From NCBI GenBank assembly GCA_050486545.1, contig JBJHDM010000005.1:47346-111345 (forward strand): 64,000 nucleotides of DNA, in the 5' to 3' direction. Shown here in pieces: positions 44,339 to 53,455 of this stretch (the stretch's first letter is position 1; every line of letters begins with the position of its first letter). A program made the translations under genes and the position numbers. This stretch comes from DAOMNN01 sp050486545 (GTDB lineage: Bacteria > Pseudomonadota > Gammaproteobacteria > Burkholderiales > Rhodocyclaceae). The notes under the pieces are model-generated. The model was not told the origin of the DNA. It saw nothing but the letters and a program-made list of their open reading frames with translations, and did not search any database.

Positions 44339-45376
44339 TCAGCCCAGATTGCGCACGATGTGCGGCCCGATCGCGTTCGCCAGCCCGATCGGCAGGCGCC
44401 GCCACAACGCGATGAACGCACGGTACTTCGGGTTCATCGGATTGTTCTGCGGCACGGTGTCGCGCTTGTACAACCGGTATTCGTAAGACAGGGGCTGCGG
44501 CTCGAAGCCCCAGTTCTTCTTGAACGCATACGGGCCGGTACCGACCTTGCTGCGCCCGTAGTCGAACACCTTGACGCCGCGCTCGCAGGCCCGGCGCATG
44601 AGTTCCCAGTACTTGAAGTCGTTGGCTGCAAGGTCCCGTGCCGCGACGGCGTCGCCGGCGTAGTACGGCAGGACCTCGTCGCGAAAACGGAAGCTCAGCA
44701 CCGAGGACAAGGGATTTCCGGACGTATCGGTCACGGTCAGCACTTCGCAGCGCTCGCCGAACACCCGCATCAGCGTCTCGAAGAAGCGGCGCGGCAGTGC
44801 CGGGGTACCGTGGCGCAGGACGTTGTCGGCATAGAGGGCGAAGAAGCGCCCGGCATCGCCGTCGATCCGGCTCGACAGGCCATTCTTCATGCCCTTGCGC
44901 ACCATCGCACGCTGCTTTCGGGGGATGGCCAGCAGGTTGGCTTCGACTTCGGGCAGGATCTCCTTGCGGAACGTGACGTAGAGATCCTGTCGCGGCCAGT
45001 CCGGATGGACGGGTCGGACATTCCGGTATTCGAGATGCGCCACGCCCAGCCGCCGGGCGATGGCCTCGGCCTCGGTCTCGAGTGCGGCCACGGCCGATGC
45101 GTCGCCGGCGATGCCCCCATAGACGCAAAACGGCAGCGAGACCAGCGAATGTCCGAACAGGCGGCTGCGCACTTCGGCCAGCGGCAGCACGGCGACGATC
45201 TCGCCGGCACGCTCGGCGTACAGGAAAAAGGTCCGGTGCCGGAAGACGTCCTCGATGATCCCCTGCCATGCCGAAAGGTGGAAGAAAGTCGCTTCCGGGC
45301 ATCGTTCTACGAAGGCATCCCAGGAGGGGCGATCCCCCTCCGAAAGGTGCCGGACACGAAGCGCAGGACGATCCAT
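44339..45376 (-). CDS. FemAB-like XrtA/PEP-CTERM-system protein
   Basis: A 345-residue double-GNAT protein of the FemAB type found in exosortase A loci. It opens VRHLSEGDRPSWDAFVERCPEATFFHLSAWQ (core ATFFHLSAWQ), then RKQRAMVRKGMKNGL and the C-terminal GNAT signature YYAGDAVAARDLAANDFKYWELM (core ANDFKYW) and FDYGRSKVGTGPYAFKKNWGFEP (core FDYGRSKVGTG). FemAB enzymes transfer amino acids from aminoacyl-tRNA to amino groups; here it could add an aminoacyl group to the glycan or a protein. The ATG at 45376 places the family N-terminus correctly. It lies 17 bases downstream of the deacetylase gene. Confidence 0.9.
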   Translation of the reverse strand: MDRPALRVRHLSEGDRPSWDAFVERCPEATFFHLSAWQGIIEDVFRHRTFFLYAERAGEIVAVLPLAEVRSRLFGHSLVSLPFCVYGGIAGDASAVAALETEAEAIARRLGVAHLEYRNVRPVHPDWPRQDLYVTFRKEILPEVEANLLAIPRKQRAMVRKGMKNGLSSRIDGDAGRFFALYADNVLRHGTPALPRRFFETLMRVFGERCEVLTVTDTSGNPLSSVLSFRFRDEVLPYYAGDAVAARDLAANDFKYWELMRRACERGVKVFDYGRSKVGTGPYAFKKNWGFEPQPLSYEYRLYKRDTVPQNNPMNPKYRAFIALWRRLPIGLANAIGPHIVRNLG

Positions 45377-45393
45377 CGTAACGCCCTGCTCTC

Positions 45394-46233
45394 TCAGCCC
45401 GCGTCGCGAAAAATCTCGTCCGCACGCCCCCACGAGAAATCGCGCAGCAGGCGACGCAATCGATTCTCCGTGCGTTCGAGGTTGAGATAGTGGCGAAAAC
45501 GCGTTTTTGCCGATGCGCCGCGCACGCGCGGCTGCTGCGGATCGACTTCCCATGGATGGAAGTAGAAGATCGCCGGCCGGCGATCGGCGCGGTTGACCCG
45601 CTCGATCTGCCAGCGGGAGACTACGTAGGGCAGCAGCCGGAAAAAACCGCCACCGCCAGCCGGCCAGTTGCGCCCCATCCAGCGCACCGTCGTCACCGGA
45701 ACCTCGACCAGGCCGCTCTCGAGCCGGTAGGGAAAGCGTGGCGCGTCCGGCATGCCGTAATGGTCGTGCCGGACCGGGTAGACGCTGGAACTGTACGCAT
45801 AGCCGGCCTCGGCGATGCAGTCGTGCGCCCAGGGATTCGACGTCCCGATGGAGAAACTCGGCGCCCGGTATCCCATCACGGTGTCGCCGGTCACGTCCTC
45901 GAGCACCCTGCGTGCGAGACGGATGTCCGCAAGGAAGGATTCGCGGCTTTGCGCACTGGCCCGCTCGTGCCCGTATCCGTGGCTGGCGACCTCGTGCCCG
46001 GCCTCCGCGATGCGGCGAACCAGCCCCGGATAGCGTTCGGCCAGCCACCCCAGAGTGAAGAACGTGGCCCGCACGTCGGTCTCGTCGAGCAGGGCGAGGA
46101 TCACTTCGACGTTGCGCTCGACCCGGCACGGTACCCGTTCCCATTCGCTGCGGGGAAAATGCTCGGCCAGCGCCGAGACCTGGAAGTAGTCCTCGACATC
46201 GACGGTGAGCGCGTTGGTGATCCTGCCGTTCAT
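45394..46233 (-). CDS. XrtA-system polysaccharide deacetylase (CE4)
   Basis: A 279-residue NodB-type deacetylase of the exosortase A-system group. It starts with LTVDVEDYFQVSAL (metal-binding Asp in DVED), followed by ATFFTLGWLAERYPGLV, HEVASHGYGHERASAQ (His pair), GYRAPSFSIG and IFYFHPWEVDPQQPRV (motif with His). This matches the group also seen in bacterial poly-GlcNAc-like systems. It most likely N-deacetylates the polysaccharide. The start at 46233 overlaps the stop of the epimerase gene by four bases (ATGA). A second, more distant deacetylase is at 29602. Confidence 0.92.
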   Translation of the reverse strand: MNGRITNALTVDVEDYFQVSALAEHFPRSEWERVPCRVERNVEVILALLDETDVRATFFTLGWLAERYPGLVRRIAEAGHEVASHGYGHERASAQSRESFLADIRLARRVLEDVTGDTVMGYRAPSFSIGTSNPWAHDCIAEAGYAYSSSVYPVRHDHYGMPDAPRFPYRLESGLVEVPVTTVRWMGRNWPAGGGGFFRLLPYVVSRWQIERVNRADRRPAIFYFHPWEVDPQQPRVRGASAKTRFRHYLNLERTENRLRRLLRDFSWGRADEIFRDAG

Positions 46234-47390
46234 GTCGTGTCCGCGGTGCGTTCGTGACGCTCGAGCCAGTCCGACAGGTGCGCGGCGATGCGCTCTGCCG
46301 CCCTGCCGTCCCAGTACTCCGGCACGCGTCCGCGCTTGCCTCCATTGGCGAGAATGGCCTCGGCCGCTGCGATGATCGCCTGCGGGTCGACGCCGACCAG
46401 CGTATTCGTGCCCTGCTCGACCGTGATCGGACGTTCCGTGTTCTCGCGGATGGTCAGGCACGGCACCCCCAGAGCCGTAGTCTCCTCCTGCATCCCGCCC
46501 GAGTCCGTGAGAACCATCACGGCACCCGCCATCAACCCGAGCATCTGCAGATAGCCTTGCGGCGGAAGAATCACGAACCCCGGATGCTCCAGGCGCCCGG
46601 ACATGCCGAAACGCTCGAGGTTGTTGCGGGTGCGCGGATGCAGTGCGATCACCAGGGGCAGGCGCGCCGCAATGCGGCCGAGCGCATCGAGGATCCGGCC
46701 CAGCGTGGCGGGTTCGTCAACGTTCGACGGGCGATGCAGCGTGACCACGCCGTAGCCGACCGAGATCCCCGCCGGATCGAGACCGGCCGAGCGAAGCAGC
46801 GCATCGGCGGGGACCGCCTTGGGACGGTTGAACAACAGGCTGTCGATCATCACGTTGCCGACGAAAACCACCCGTTCTTCGGCAATGCCCTCGCGCGCGA
46901 GATTGTCACGCGCACTGCGTTCGGTGGTGTACAGGAGGTCGGAAATCTGGTCGGTGAGGACCCGATTGATCTCTTCGGGCATCTTCCGGTCGAAACTGCG
47001 CAGCCCCGCCTCGACGTGGATCACCGGGATGTTGCGCTTGACCGCGACCAGCGCGCACGCGATGGTCGAGTTCACGTCCCCGACCACCAGCACCGCACGG
47101 GCGCCATGCTCGTCGACGACCGGCTCGAAGCGCTTCATGATCTCGGCGGTCTGCACGGCATGGCTGGCCGAACCGACCTCCAGATTGACGTCCGGTGGCG
47201 GCAGTTCCAGGTCCACGAACAAGCGGTCGTTCATTGCCGCGTCGTAATGCTGCCCGGTATGGACCAGAAGGGTCTGCAAGGGCGGATCGTGATCGGCAAA
47301 GGCGCGGATGATCGGCGCCATCTTCATGTAGTTGGGGCGGGCGCCGACGACGCAGATCACCGGGGCCTGCGGCACCTTCTCACGGAGCAC
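46230..47390 (-). CDS. wecB: UDP-N-acetylglucosamine 2-epimerase (non-hydrolysing)
   Basis: A 386-residue WecB-type epimerase that interconverts UDP-GlcNAc and UDP-ManNAc. Visible family motifs are GARPNYMKMAPIIRA at the N-terminus, VHTGQHYDAAMND, VVGDVNST, HVEAGLRSFDRKMPEEINR, VTLHRPSNVD and SDSGGMQEE. The C-terminal site is LTIRENTERPITVEQGTN. GTG at 47390 is the likely start (GGGGAG upstream); a GTG at 47417 is in frame too. The gene overlaps the end of the ATPase gene by 11 bases. It points to ManNAc or a derived sugar in the XrtA-linked glycan. Confidence 0.92.
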   Translation of the reverse strand: MLREKVPQAPVICVVGARPNYMKMAPIIRAFADHDPPLQTLLVHTGQHYDAAMNDRLFVDLELPPPDVNLEVGSASHAVQTAEIMKRFEPVVDEHGARAVLVVGDVNSTIACALVAVKRNIPVIHVEAGLRSFDRKMPEEINRVLTDQISDLLYTTERSARDNLAREGIAEERVVFVGNVMIDSLLFNRPKAVPADALLRSAGLDPAGISVGYGVVTLHRPSNVDEPATLGRILDALGRIAARLPLVIALHPRTRNNLERFGMSGRLEHPGFVILPPQGYLQMLGLMAGAVMVLTDSGGMQEETTALGVPCLTIRENTERPITVEQGTNTLVGVDPQAIIAAAEAILANGGKRGRVPEYWDGRAAERIAAHLSDWLERHERTADTT

Positions 47391-48489
47391 GCCGCTTCTC
47401 CCCGCCCTTCTCTCCACTCTTGTCCTCGCGACGCACCGCCTGCAACAACTGATTGAGTACGTTGAGCGTGGCCGAAACGGACTTTTCCAGTGCGCCGAGG
47501 CGGGCTTCGATGCGCTGCAACTCGAGACCCGGGACCATGCCGGCCACCTCGTCGACGAGGCGCCCGGGCGCTTTCAGCCGCGCAGGATCGATCGCCGGCA
47601 CGTCGAGAGCGGGCGCCCCCACGACCGCCACGGAATCCGCCCGTCCCTTGCCGTTGCGCGAACCGCTGGAGCCGTCCTCGAGCTCCTGCTGGAGCTCGGT
47701 CACGACCTCCTTCACGTCGTTCGCGCCGATCGCATGCCGATCCCCCAGGAAGGTCGCCAGCAGCAACCGGTCGCACAAGGCATTGATCCGTCGCGGAATG
47801 CCGCCGGTGTAGCCGTAGATCACGCCGAAAGCGTCATTCTCGAAGGTCGGGTCGTCCTTCCAGCCGACGTGACGCAGACGATGCTCGACGTAGGCACGGG
47901 TTTCTTCGGAATCCATCGGGCCGAGGTGGTACGAGGCGATCACCCGCTGGCGCAGTTGCTGCATCTGCGCACCCTGCATCATGTCGCGAAACTCCGGCTG
48001 ACCGACAAGGAAACTCTGCAGCAACGCATGATCCTCGAGCTGGAAGTTCGAGAGCATGCGAAGTTCCTCGACCGCCTGTTCGCTCAGGTTCTGCGCCTCG
48101 TCGACGATCAGCAGCGCACGCTTTCCGGCTGCGGCAAGCGAGACGAAGAAGGTTTCGAGGGCGAGCAGCAGGCTCGCCTTGTCGAGATTGCGAGACGGCA
48201 CGCCGAACGCGGCAGCGACCATGCGCAGGATGTCGTTCTCGTCGACCTGGGTGCTGACCAGATTCGCCGCCACGACCTTGTCCGGGTCCAGGTGTTCGAG
48301 CAGGCTGCGCAGCAGCGTCGTCTTGCCGGCGCCGATCTCGCCGGTGACGACGATGAACCCCTCGTTCTGGTGCAGTCCGTACTCCAGGTAGGCCAGCGCA
48401 CGCCGATGCCCGCGGCTGCCGAAGAAGAACGCCGGGTCCGGATTGAGCTGGAACGGCTTGCCCTGGAGCTTGAAAAACGACTCGTACAT
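47380..48489 (-). CDS. XrtA-associated AAA ATPase
   Basis: A 369-residue ExeA-like ATPase of the exosortase A-system type. The Walker A is GEIGAGKT at residues 50-57 and Walker B is IVDEAQ near 128-133, followed by sensor-type NFQLEDHALLQSFLVGQPEFR. The C-terminal third (about 270-369) has a low-complexity linker and a short coiled coil, RIEARLGALEKSVSATLNVL. It probably energises or regulates the assembly complex at the inner membrane. It lies 11 bases downstream of the outer-membrane protein gene and overlaps the epimerase gene. Function in the locus is inferred from conserved synteny. Confidence 0.9.
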   Translation of the reverse strand: MYESFFKLQGKPFQLNPDPAFFFGSRGHRRALAYLEYGLHQNEGFIVVTGEIGAGKTTLLRSLLEHLDPDKVVAANLVSTQVDENDILRMVAAAFGVPSRNLDKASLLLALETFFVSLAAAGKRALLIVDEAQNLSEQAVEELRMLSNFQLEDHALLQSFLVGQPEFRDMMQGAQMQQLRQRVIASYHLGPMDSEETRAYVEHRLRHVGWKDDPTFENDAFGVIYGYTGGIPRRINALCDRLLLATFLGDRHAIGANDVKEVVTELQQELEDGSSGSRNGKGRADSVAVVGAPALDVPAIDPARLKAPGRLVDEVAGMVPGLELQRIEARLGALEKSVSATLNVLNQLLQAVRREDKSGEKGGEKRRAP

Positions 48490-48500
48490 CTTCTATCCAG

Positions 48501-50054
48501 TCAGAAGCGCATGCCGAGGTTGGCCGAGATCACGTTCTCCGTGTACTCCGCATCCCCGCTGGAACGGTTGTGGCGAACCGTCAGTCCGGCCGCGGTGCGC
48601 GGCCCCAGGCTCGTGGTGTAGCCCACCGCGGCCGACGACCTTCGGGTCTTGCGATCGTCCACGCCGCTTCCCCTGGCGGTGGAACGACTCACGCTCGCGT
48701 TGAGCGAACTGAGTCCCGACAAGCGGTGGTTGAGTGACAGCGCGGCCGACTGGGTGCGGACACGGTCGAGATCGGCAAAGGCATCGTCGGCCCGCAGTCC
48801 GGTCAACCCGCTCAGTCGCGCACGATCGGAGCGCTGCAACGAGAACGAGACGGTATTGCGCGTGCCGGCCAGGGTAACGCCGGCGCGTACCCGCCGGTCG
48901 ACGAAGTACGCGTTGCTCACGAAACTGTCGCCGGTCAGCCCAAGCTGCGCACGCAGGAAGTTCTCGCGATCGAGCGGATCGGGAAACAGTGCAATGAACA
49001 GGGGCGAGTTGAAAAAGGCTGCGAACAGGGGATCCTGGAAGACGCTGCCGAAACGCTGGACCGAAGAGGTGATGTCACGGCCGACGGAGAGCTCCCAGGT
49101 CGAACGCGCGTGACGATGACTCAGGTCGAGGTTGTAGCCGCGACCGAAGATCCGGCGCTCCACGCCTGCTGCAATGGAGGTTCGTGTCGAGGGGAACCAG
49201 TTGAAACCCGCACCACGGATCGTCTCGCTCGTGCTGCGCCCCTCATCGAAATCGTTGGACTCGCGCCCGACGACCGCACGCAGGCGCAACTGCGGAGATA
49301 CGGCATAGAACAGGGTTCCCCGCGTGACTTTCTGCGTGGCATCGCGAATGGCCGTATCCCCCGTCGACGAATCTCCGCGGGTGTGCGTCAGGGCCCAGCC
49401 CAGAGGTCCGAACACCCGGGCACTCACGAGCTCGGCATCCCACTGGCGGTATCGCTGATTACTGAGGGCACCATCGCCTTCCAGCCATCGCGTGGAGTGC
49501 CGGATCCGCGCGTCCGCCACGGGCCCCAGTCCGAACTCGAGGCGCGGAGCGATCGTATAGGAACGCGTCTGGTTGCGCCGATCCGCCCCGATGAAATCAT
49601 CGCTAGGCCGTCCGCCGAACAGCGCAACGTTGTCGCGGCTGATCGCGGCATCCAGTTCGACAAAGAAGGTATTCTCGATCGCCTCGATCTCCCCCGCACC
49701 CTGCAGTGCCAGAAAGGAGTTGTCGCGCCGGCTCTCGCGGGCATGGACGAGATTGCGGAAACTGGCGTTGAGCCGGCCGCTGAATCGGCCGCTGTCGCGT
49801 GCGATGCTGACCCCGGGGGAAACCTCGGCCACCCAGTCGCTCTTCTTGTCCTCCGAGGCGTTGATGTTATCGGTCAGGGTCAAGCGCATCTGCAGGGTCG
49901 GTTGCACCGTCACCGATTGCGCGCCGGCTGCACCGGCCCCGAGAAGCAGCAGCGCGGAAAGCGCGACCGTCGAAGCGCGCGGCACGCGACTGCGTCCGGC
50001 ACCCTGACCCTTACGCGGGCGCTGCTTCTCGTCTCGAATCCGAGCCATAGCCAT
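48501..50054 (-). CDS. PEP-CTERM-system outer-membrane beta protein (TIGR03016 type)
   Basis: A 517-residue secreted protein predicted to form an outer-membrane beta barrel. A long N-region with Arg/Lys (MARIRDEKQRPRKGQ) precedes the signal segment STVALSALLLLGAGAAGAQS, cleaved near residue 46. The mature part alternates hydrophobic and polar residues with strand-like stretches such as LTLTDNINASEDKKSDWVAEVSPGV (core LTLTDNINASE) and the C-terminal SANLGMRF ends in Phe, the usual barrel signal. It may be the export channel of the system. Its start lies 44 bases inside the tyrosine autokinase gene, in a different frame. Confidence 0.85.
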   Translation of the reverse strand: MAMARIRDEKQRPRKGQGAGRSRVPRASTVALSALLLLGAGAAGAQSVTVQPTLQMRLTLTDNINASEDKKSDWVAEVSPGVSIARDSGRFSGRLNASFRNLVHARESRRDNSFLALQGAGEIEAIENTFFVELDAAISRDNVALFGGRPSDDFIGADRRNQTRSYTIAPRLEFGLGPVADARIRHSTRWLEGDGALSNQRYRQWDAELVSARVFGPLGWALTHTRGDSSTGDTAIRDATQKVTRGTLFYAVSPQLRLRAVVGRESNDFDEGRSTSETIRGAGFNWFPSTRTSIAAGVERRIFGRGYNLDLSHRHARSTWELSVGRDITSSVQRFGSVFQDPLFAAFFNSPLFIALFPDPLDRENFLRAQLGLTGDSFVSNAYFVDRRVRAGVTLAGTRNTVSFSLQRSDRARLSGLTGLRADDAFADLDRVRTQSAALSLNHRLSGLSSLNASVSRSTARGSGVDDRKTRRSSAAVGYTTSLGPRTAAGLTVRHNRSSGDAEYTENVISANLGMRF

Positions 50055-50979
50055 ATCCGTATCCGTATCCGTACAGGCCGCTGCGCTCGCCGGCGCCAGC
50101 CTTGTTCAAGAGCATGAGCTTGATCGGGCAGTTCTCGATCGTCGCGAGGGCCTGTCGCACCGCCCCGTGCGTCGTGCGGTCGGCTTCAACGACGATCACG
50201 ATCTGTCCCATGTGCATCGCGAGGACCCGCGCCTCGGTGGTCGCGAGCAGCGGCGGCGAATCGAACACCACGATGCGGTCGCGATAGCGACTGGAAATCT
50301 CGTCGAGCAGGCGCGTCATCGCATCCGATGCGATCAGCTCCGTCGCGCGCGGATGCGGCATGCCGGCGGGCAACAAGGACAACTTTTCGACATTGGTTCG
50401 CAGGATCACGTCGCCGAGATCCGGTACGTCTCCGACCAGTACGTCCATCAGCCCGCGCTCCTCGGGAAGCCCGAGCATGTGCAGGACCGAGGGCCGGGCG
50501 AAGTCGGCATCGACGAGCAGCACCGTATGGTCGAGTTCCATGGCCATGCTCATCGCGAGATTGATCGCCGAGAACGACTTGCCCTCGCCGGGCAAGGCGC
50601 TGGTGACCATGATCAGGTTGCCGTCCTTGACCGTCGCGGCGCCTTCTCCCCGTGCGTTGCCGAGAAGCGGGCGCTTGATCACGCGAAACTGCTCGGCCAG
50701 CATGGATTTCGGCTGGTCGGGGGTCACCATGCCGGCACGGGCAAGCCGTGGCAGATCGATCTCGACCTTTCGCGCGACGAACGACGCAGCCGCGGGCGGT
50801 GCCGCTGATTCGGACTCCTTCGGCTTGGGCGCTTCCGTCGCGGCGACCGCTTTCGCCTCCGGTACGGCAGCCCGCTGCGCGGCCTCGGAGGCCGCAGGAG
50901 CACGCTCCGGGGCATCCGGATCGGCGTTGGCCTTCTTGAGCTGATCGAGGCGCTGAACGGCTTTTTCGATGATGCTCAT
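50011..50979 (-). CDS. XrtA-associated tyrosine autokinase
   Basis: A 322-residue BY-kinase. Residues 1-70 are a low-complexity Ala/Glu/Pro-rich linker. The kinase domain has Walker A TSALPGEGKSFSA (126-138), Walker A' LLVDADFARPS (154-164) and a Walker B-like DRIVVFDSPPL. The C-terminus carries a tyrosine cluster, GLYGYGYGYGYG, the expected autophosphorylation tail. With the chain-length protein encoded 12 bases upstream it forms a Wzc-like pair that controls polymer length by cycles of phosphorylation. The last 44 bases also encode the start of the outer-membrane protein in another frame. Confidence 0.93.
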   Translation of the reverse strand: MSIIEKAVQRLDQLKKANADPDAPERAPAASEAAQRAAVPEAKAVAATEAPKPKESESAAPPAAASFVARKVEIDLPRLARAGMVTPDQPKSMLAEQFRVIKRPLLGNARGEGAATVKDGNLIMVTSALPGEGKSFSAINLAMSMAMELDHTVLLVDADFARPSVLHMLGLPEERGLMDVLVGDVPDLGDVILRTNVEKLSLLPAGMPHPRATELIASDAMTRLLDEISSRYRDRIVVFDSPPLLATTEARVLAMHMGQIVIVVEADRTTHGAVRQALATIENCPIKLMLLNKAGAGERSGLYGYGYGYGYGSDSRREAAPA

Positions 50980-50991
50980 GCGGTGCTTCCC

Positions 50992-52536
50992 TCAGCGTTG
51001 CAGCATCTGGAGCGCCAGTGCCGCGACGCCGACACCGACCACGTAGAACAGGGTGCCTCCGGCGAACGCAACCGCGCTCAGGCGGCCCCTTCGCCTGAGG
51101 CGCACGTCCGGAATCATCGAGACCGCTCCAATCACCGGCAGCCCGGTCACTTCGCGCAAGGTGCGCCCATCCAGGAAAGCCGGACGCAACTGCGCCAGAA
51201 GGAACGCCAGGAACAGGCCGGCACCGAGTCCAGCCAATCCGGCCAATGGCATCAGCAGCAGGCGGTTGGGCGCCGCGGGCGTCGTCGGCAAGGTTGGTGG
51301 ATCGATGACCCGGAAATCCGCGATACCCGACTGCGCGCTCATCTCGGCCGACATGATGGCCGATTCGCGACGGGACACGAGCTGCTCGTAATTGCGCTTG
51401 TGAACTTCATAGTCCCGGTTGAGCTGGGCCTGCTCGGCCTCGAGCTTCGGCAGCAACTCGGCATTGGCGCGCAAATTCTGCAGCCTCGAACTCAGTTCCC
51501 CCACCCGCGCACTCAGCGACGCGACCTGGGCCTCCGCGGTGGCCAGCGAGATCCTCATCTGCTGGAACACGGGATTGGCATGGACCGACCCGAACTGTTC
51601 CGGCGCGGCGGCGCGCAAGGCCTCGATCTCGGCCAGCTTCTGCTCCTCGAGCTGGGCAATGATCCGCCGCGTCCCGACGACATCCGGGTGTTGGTCGGTG
51701 AACCGCTGCAGCATCGCGTCGAGGTTCTTCTGCAAGGCATCGATGCGTGAATCGATCTCGGGAATGGTGACCGAATACGTCGTCGGGTTCTGCGGCAGCA
51801 GGACGGGCTCTTCCCCGGCCAGTTGTCGCTGCAGGGAATCCCGGGAGTTCTGTGCTTCCTTCAGTTCGAGCTGCGCTTCGTTCAATCGCCGCGACAGCTC
51901 CGCGATCTGCGCCACATAGTCCCGACCGCCATCCCCCAGAAGGGCCATGTTGCGCAATCGGAAGTCCTTGAGCCGGTTCTCCGCTTCGGCGAGCCGCTGT
52001 TCGTAGCTGGAGATCTGCTCCTCGATGAAGCGACGTGCCGAATCGGTATCCTGCCGCTTGCCCACGAGGCCGGATTCGACGAACAGTGAAAGCAGGGCCT
52101 GGACCACGCGCTGGGCGCGCTCGGGGCTCTCGTCCTGGTACGACAGCGTGAACAGGTTGTCGCGCCCCGTCCCGCCGATGGTCAGCCCCCGGCTCAGCGA
52201 ACCGATCAGCGCCTCTCGCTCCGCCGGCGTTCTCACCGTCATGTCCAGATCGGCCATCGTGATGAGCTTCTCGATGTTCGGGCGGCTGATCAGCGTACGG
52301 CTCAGGATCGTGACCTGCTGTTCGACGTTCGGCTGGATCGCGAGTCCGGACATCAGCGGACGCAACACCGATTGGGTGTCGACGAACACCCGGGCCGAAG
52401 ACTGGTAGCGATCCGGCATCTGGTAGATCGCGACCCCGCCGGCAATGCCCACGACCCACGCAAACGCGAGCGCCCACCATCGGTACCGCCACATCCCGCG
52501 CAGGTAGCCGACGATCTGAGAAACGAGTTCTTCCAT
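50992..52536 (-). CDS. XrtA-system chain-length determinant (Wzz/PCP-like)
   Basis: A 514-residue polysaccharide co-polymerase. The first membrane helix lies at about residues 17-38 (RWWALAFAWVVGIAGGVAIY), then a Wzz-type periplasmic domain with YQSSARVFVDTQSVL and a long coiled-coil region (about 160-400, with many Glu/Leu/Arg heptads). A second helix is near 432-455 and a third at the C-terminus. The proline-rich motif before the second helix is FRVIDPPTLPTTPAAPNRL, the usual Wzz signature. It sets polymer length together with the kinase encoded just downstream. Confidence 0.93.
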   Translation of the reverse strand: MEELVSQIVGYLRGMWRYRWWALAFAWVVGIAGGVAIYQMPDRYQSSARVFVDTQSVLRPLMSGLAIQPNVEQQVTILSRTLISRPNIEKLITMADLDMTVRTPAEREALIGSLSRGLTIGGTGRDNLFTLSYQDESPERAQRVVQALLSLFVESGLVGKRQDTDSARRFIEEQISSYEQRLAEAENRLKDFRLRNMALLGDGGRDYVAQIAELSRRLNEAQLELKEAQNSRDSLQRQLAGEEPVLLPQNPTTYSVTIPEIDSRIDALQKNLDAMLQRFTDQHPDVVGTRRIIAQLEEQKLAEIEALRAAAPEQFGSVHANPVFQQMRISLATAEAQVASLSARVGELSSRLQNLRANAELLPKLEAEQAQLNRDYEVHKRNYEQLVSRRESAIMSAEMSAQSGIADFRVIDPPTLPTTPAAPNRLLLMPLAGLAGLGAGLFLAFLLAQLRPAFLDGRTLREVTGLPVIGAVSMIPDVRLRRRGRLSAVAFAGGTLFYVVGVGVAALALQMLQR

Positions 52537-52589
52537 AGCTCCGCTTGGCAGAAGGCTCCCGGCGCCGGGAGCGTGAATCGGAAGAGCGG

Positions 52590-53219
52590 TCAGAACCAGC
52601 TCTGCGGGATGATCAGCACATCCCCGGGCCGCATCTCGACGTTGGCGGAAACGTCACCGCGCTTGATCAGGTCGTTGAGTCGCACGCTGTACTGCTTGTT
52701 CCCCTCGGCGGTACGCAGGATCGTGGCGCGATTGCCCGCCGCGAACTCGGTCACGCCCCCGACGGCGATCATCACGTCGAGCAAGGTCATCTTCTGCACG
52801 TAGGGCAGGATCTGCGGCTGGGCCGCCTCGCCGACCACACGGATCTGCTCGCTGTAGGGACCCCGGAAGCCGGTCACGATGACGGTGACGATCGGCTCGC
52901 GGATGTAGGTCGCCAAGGCCTCTTCGATATCGCGCGCGAGCGTGCTCGAATCCTTGCCGAGAACCGGCAGGTCCTCGACCAGCGGCGTCGTGATTCGGCC
53001 ATCCGGTCGCACCGGAACGGACATGGACAGTTCGGGGTTGCGCCAAACGACGATATTCAGGGTATCGCCCGGACCGATCACGTAGTTGTATTCGGCATCG
53101 GCGGCCTGAGCAGGGGCCGGGGGGTAGGAAGACGTCGCACAGCCGGCGAGCAGCACCGCCAGCCCCACGACGACGATCGAGCCGAAGCGTGCCCAGGTGG
53201 TCGAAATCCTCTTTGACAT
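52590..53219 (-). CDS. XrtA-system polysaccharide export lipoprotein (Wza-like)
   Basis: A 209-residue outer-membrane export protein. The start at 53219 gives a lipoprotein signal ending in LLAGC with Cys27 as the lipidated residue. The mature part has the polysaccharide export (poly_export/SLBB) signature YNYVIGPGDTLNIVVWRNPELS (core IGPGDTLNIVVW), PDGRITTPLVEDLPVLGKD, and a C-terminal DVMIAVGGVTEFAAGNRATI SLBB segment with RPGDVLIIPQ. It probably forms the secretion ring or channel in the outer membrane. It is the first gene of the long XrtA core operon; a candidate promoter lies 70-95 bases upstream. Confidence 0.93.
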   Translation of the reverse strand: MSKRISTTWARFGSIVVVGLAVLLAGCATSSYPPAPAQAADAEYNYVIGPGDTLNIVVWRNPELSMSVPVRPDGRITTPLVEDLPVLGKDSSTLARDIEEALATYIREPIVTVIVTGFRGPYSEQIRVVGEAAQPQILPYVQKMTLLDVMIAVGGVTEFAAGNRATILRTAEGNKQYSVRLNDLIKRGDVSANVEMRPGDVLIIPQSWF

Positions 53220-53286
53220 CGTCGATTCCCCTTTGAAAATTGACGGGCAACAAGTCGTTGATCTTCTCTGCATGCTACAGGAATTC

Positions 53287-53316
53287 ATATTAAGGCTAAC
53301 CGGAACAAATACACAA
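53287..53316 (-). promoter_or_regulatory. Candidate promoter of the XrtA core operon
   Basis: Read on the minus strand, TTGTGT (53316-53311) and TAATAT (53292-53287) are 18 bases apart, 68-97 bases upstream of the export lipoprotein start. The -10 box fits sigma-70 well, the -35 box only moderately. The region is A+T-rich for this window and shared with the divergent acyltransferase gene. Confidence 0.45.
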
Positions 53317-53455
53317 CCGCTTACAGCCTCAAATCCGCATCCTCGCTAAAGTGGAACTCCCCGTACCGCTGCGATCCAGGGACGCTCCCGCCGGTCGCCC
53401 GGACCGAAACGGGCCCGAAGACCGGCCGAACACAGCGCGAGGAGAGCTCCTGGAA

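Noticed and set aside
42816..45425. Long open frames of over 700 codons on both strands opposite or out of frame with exosortase A and the FemAB-like gene
   Set aside because: Arg/Ala/Gly-rich translations without domains; shadows of GC-rich coding sequence.
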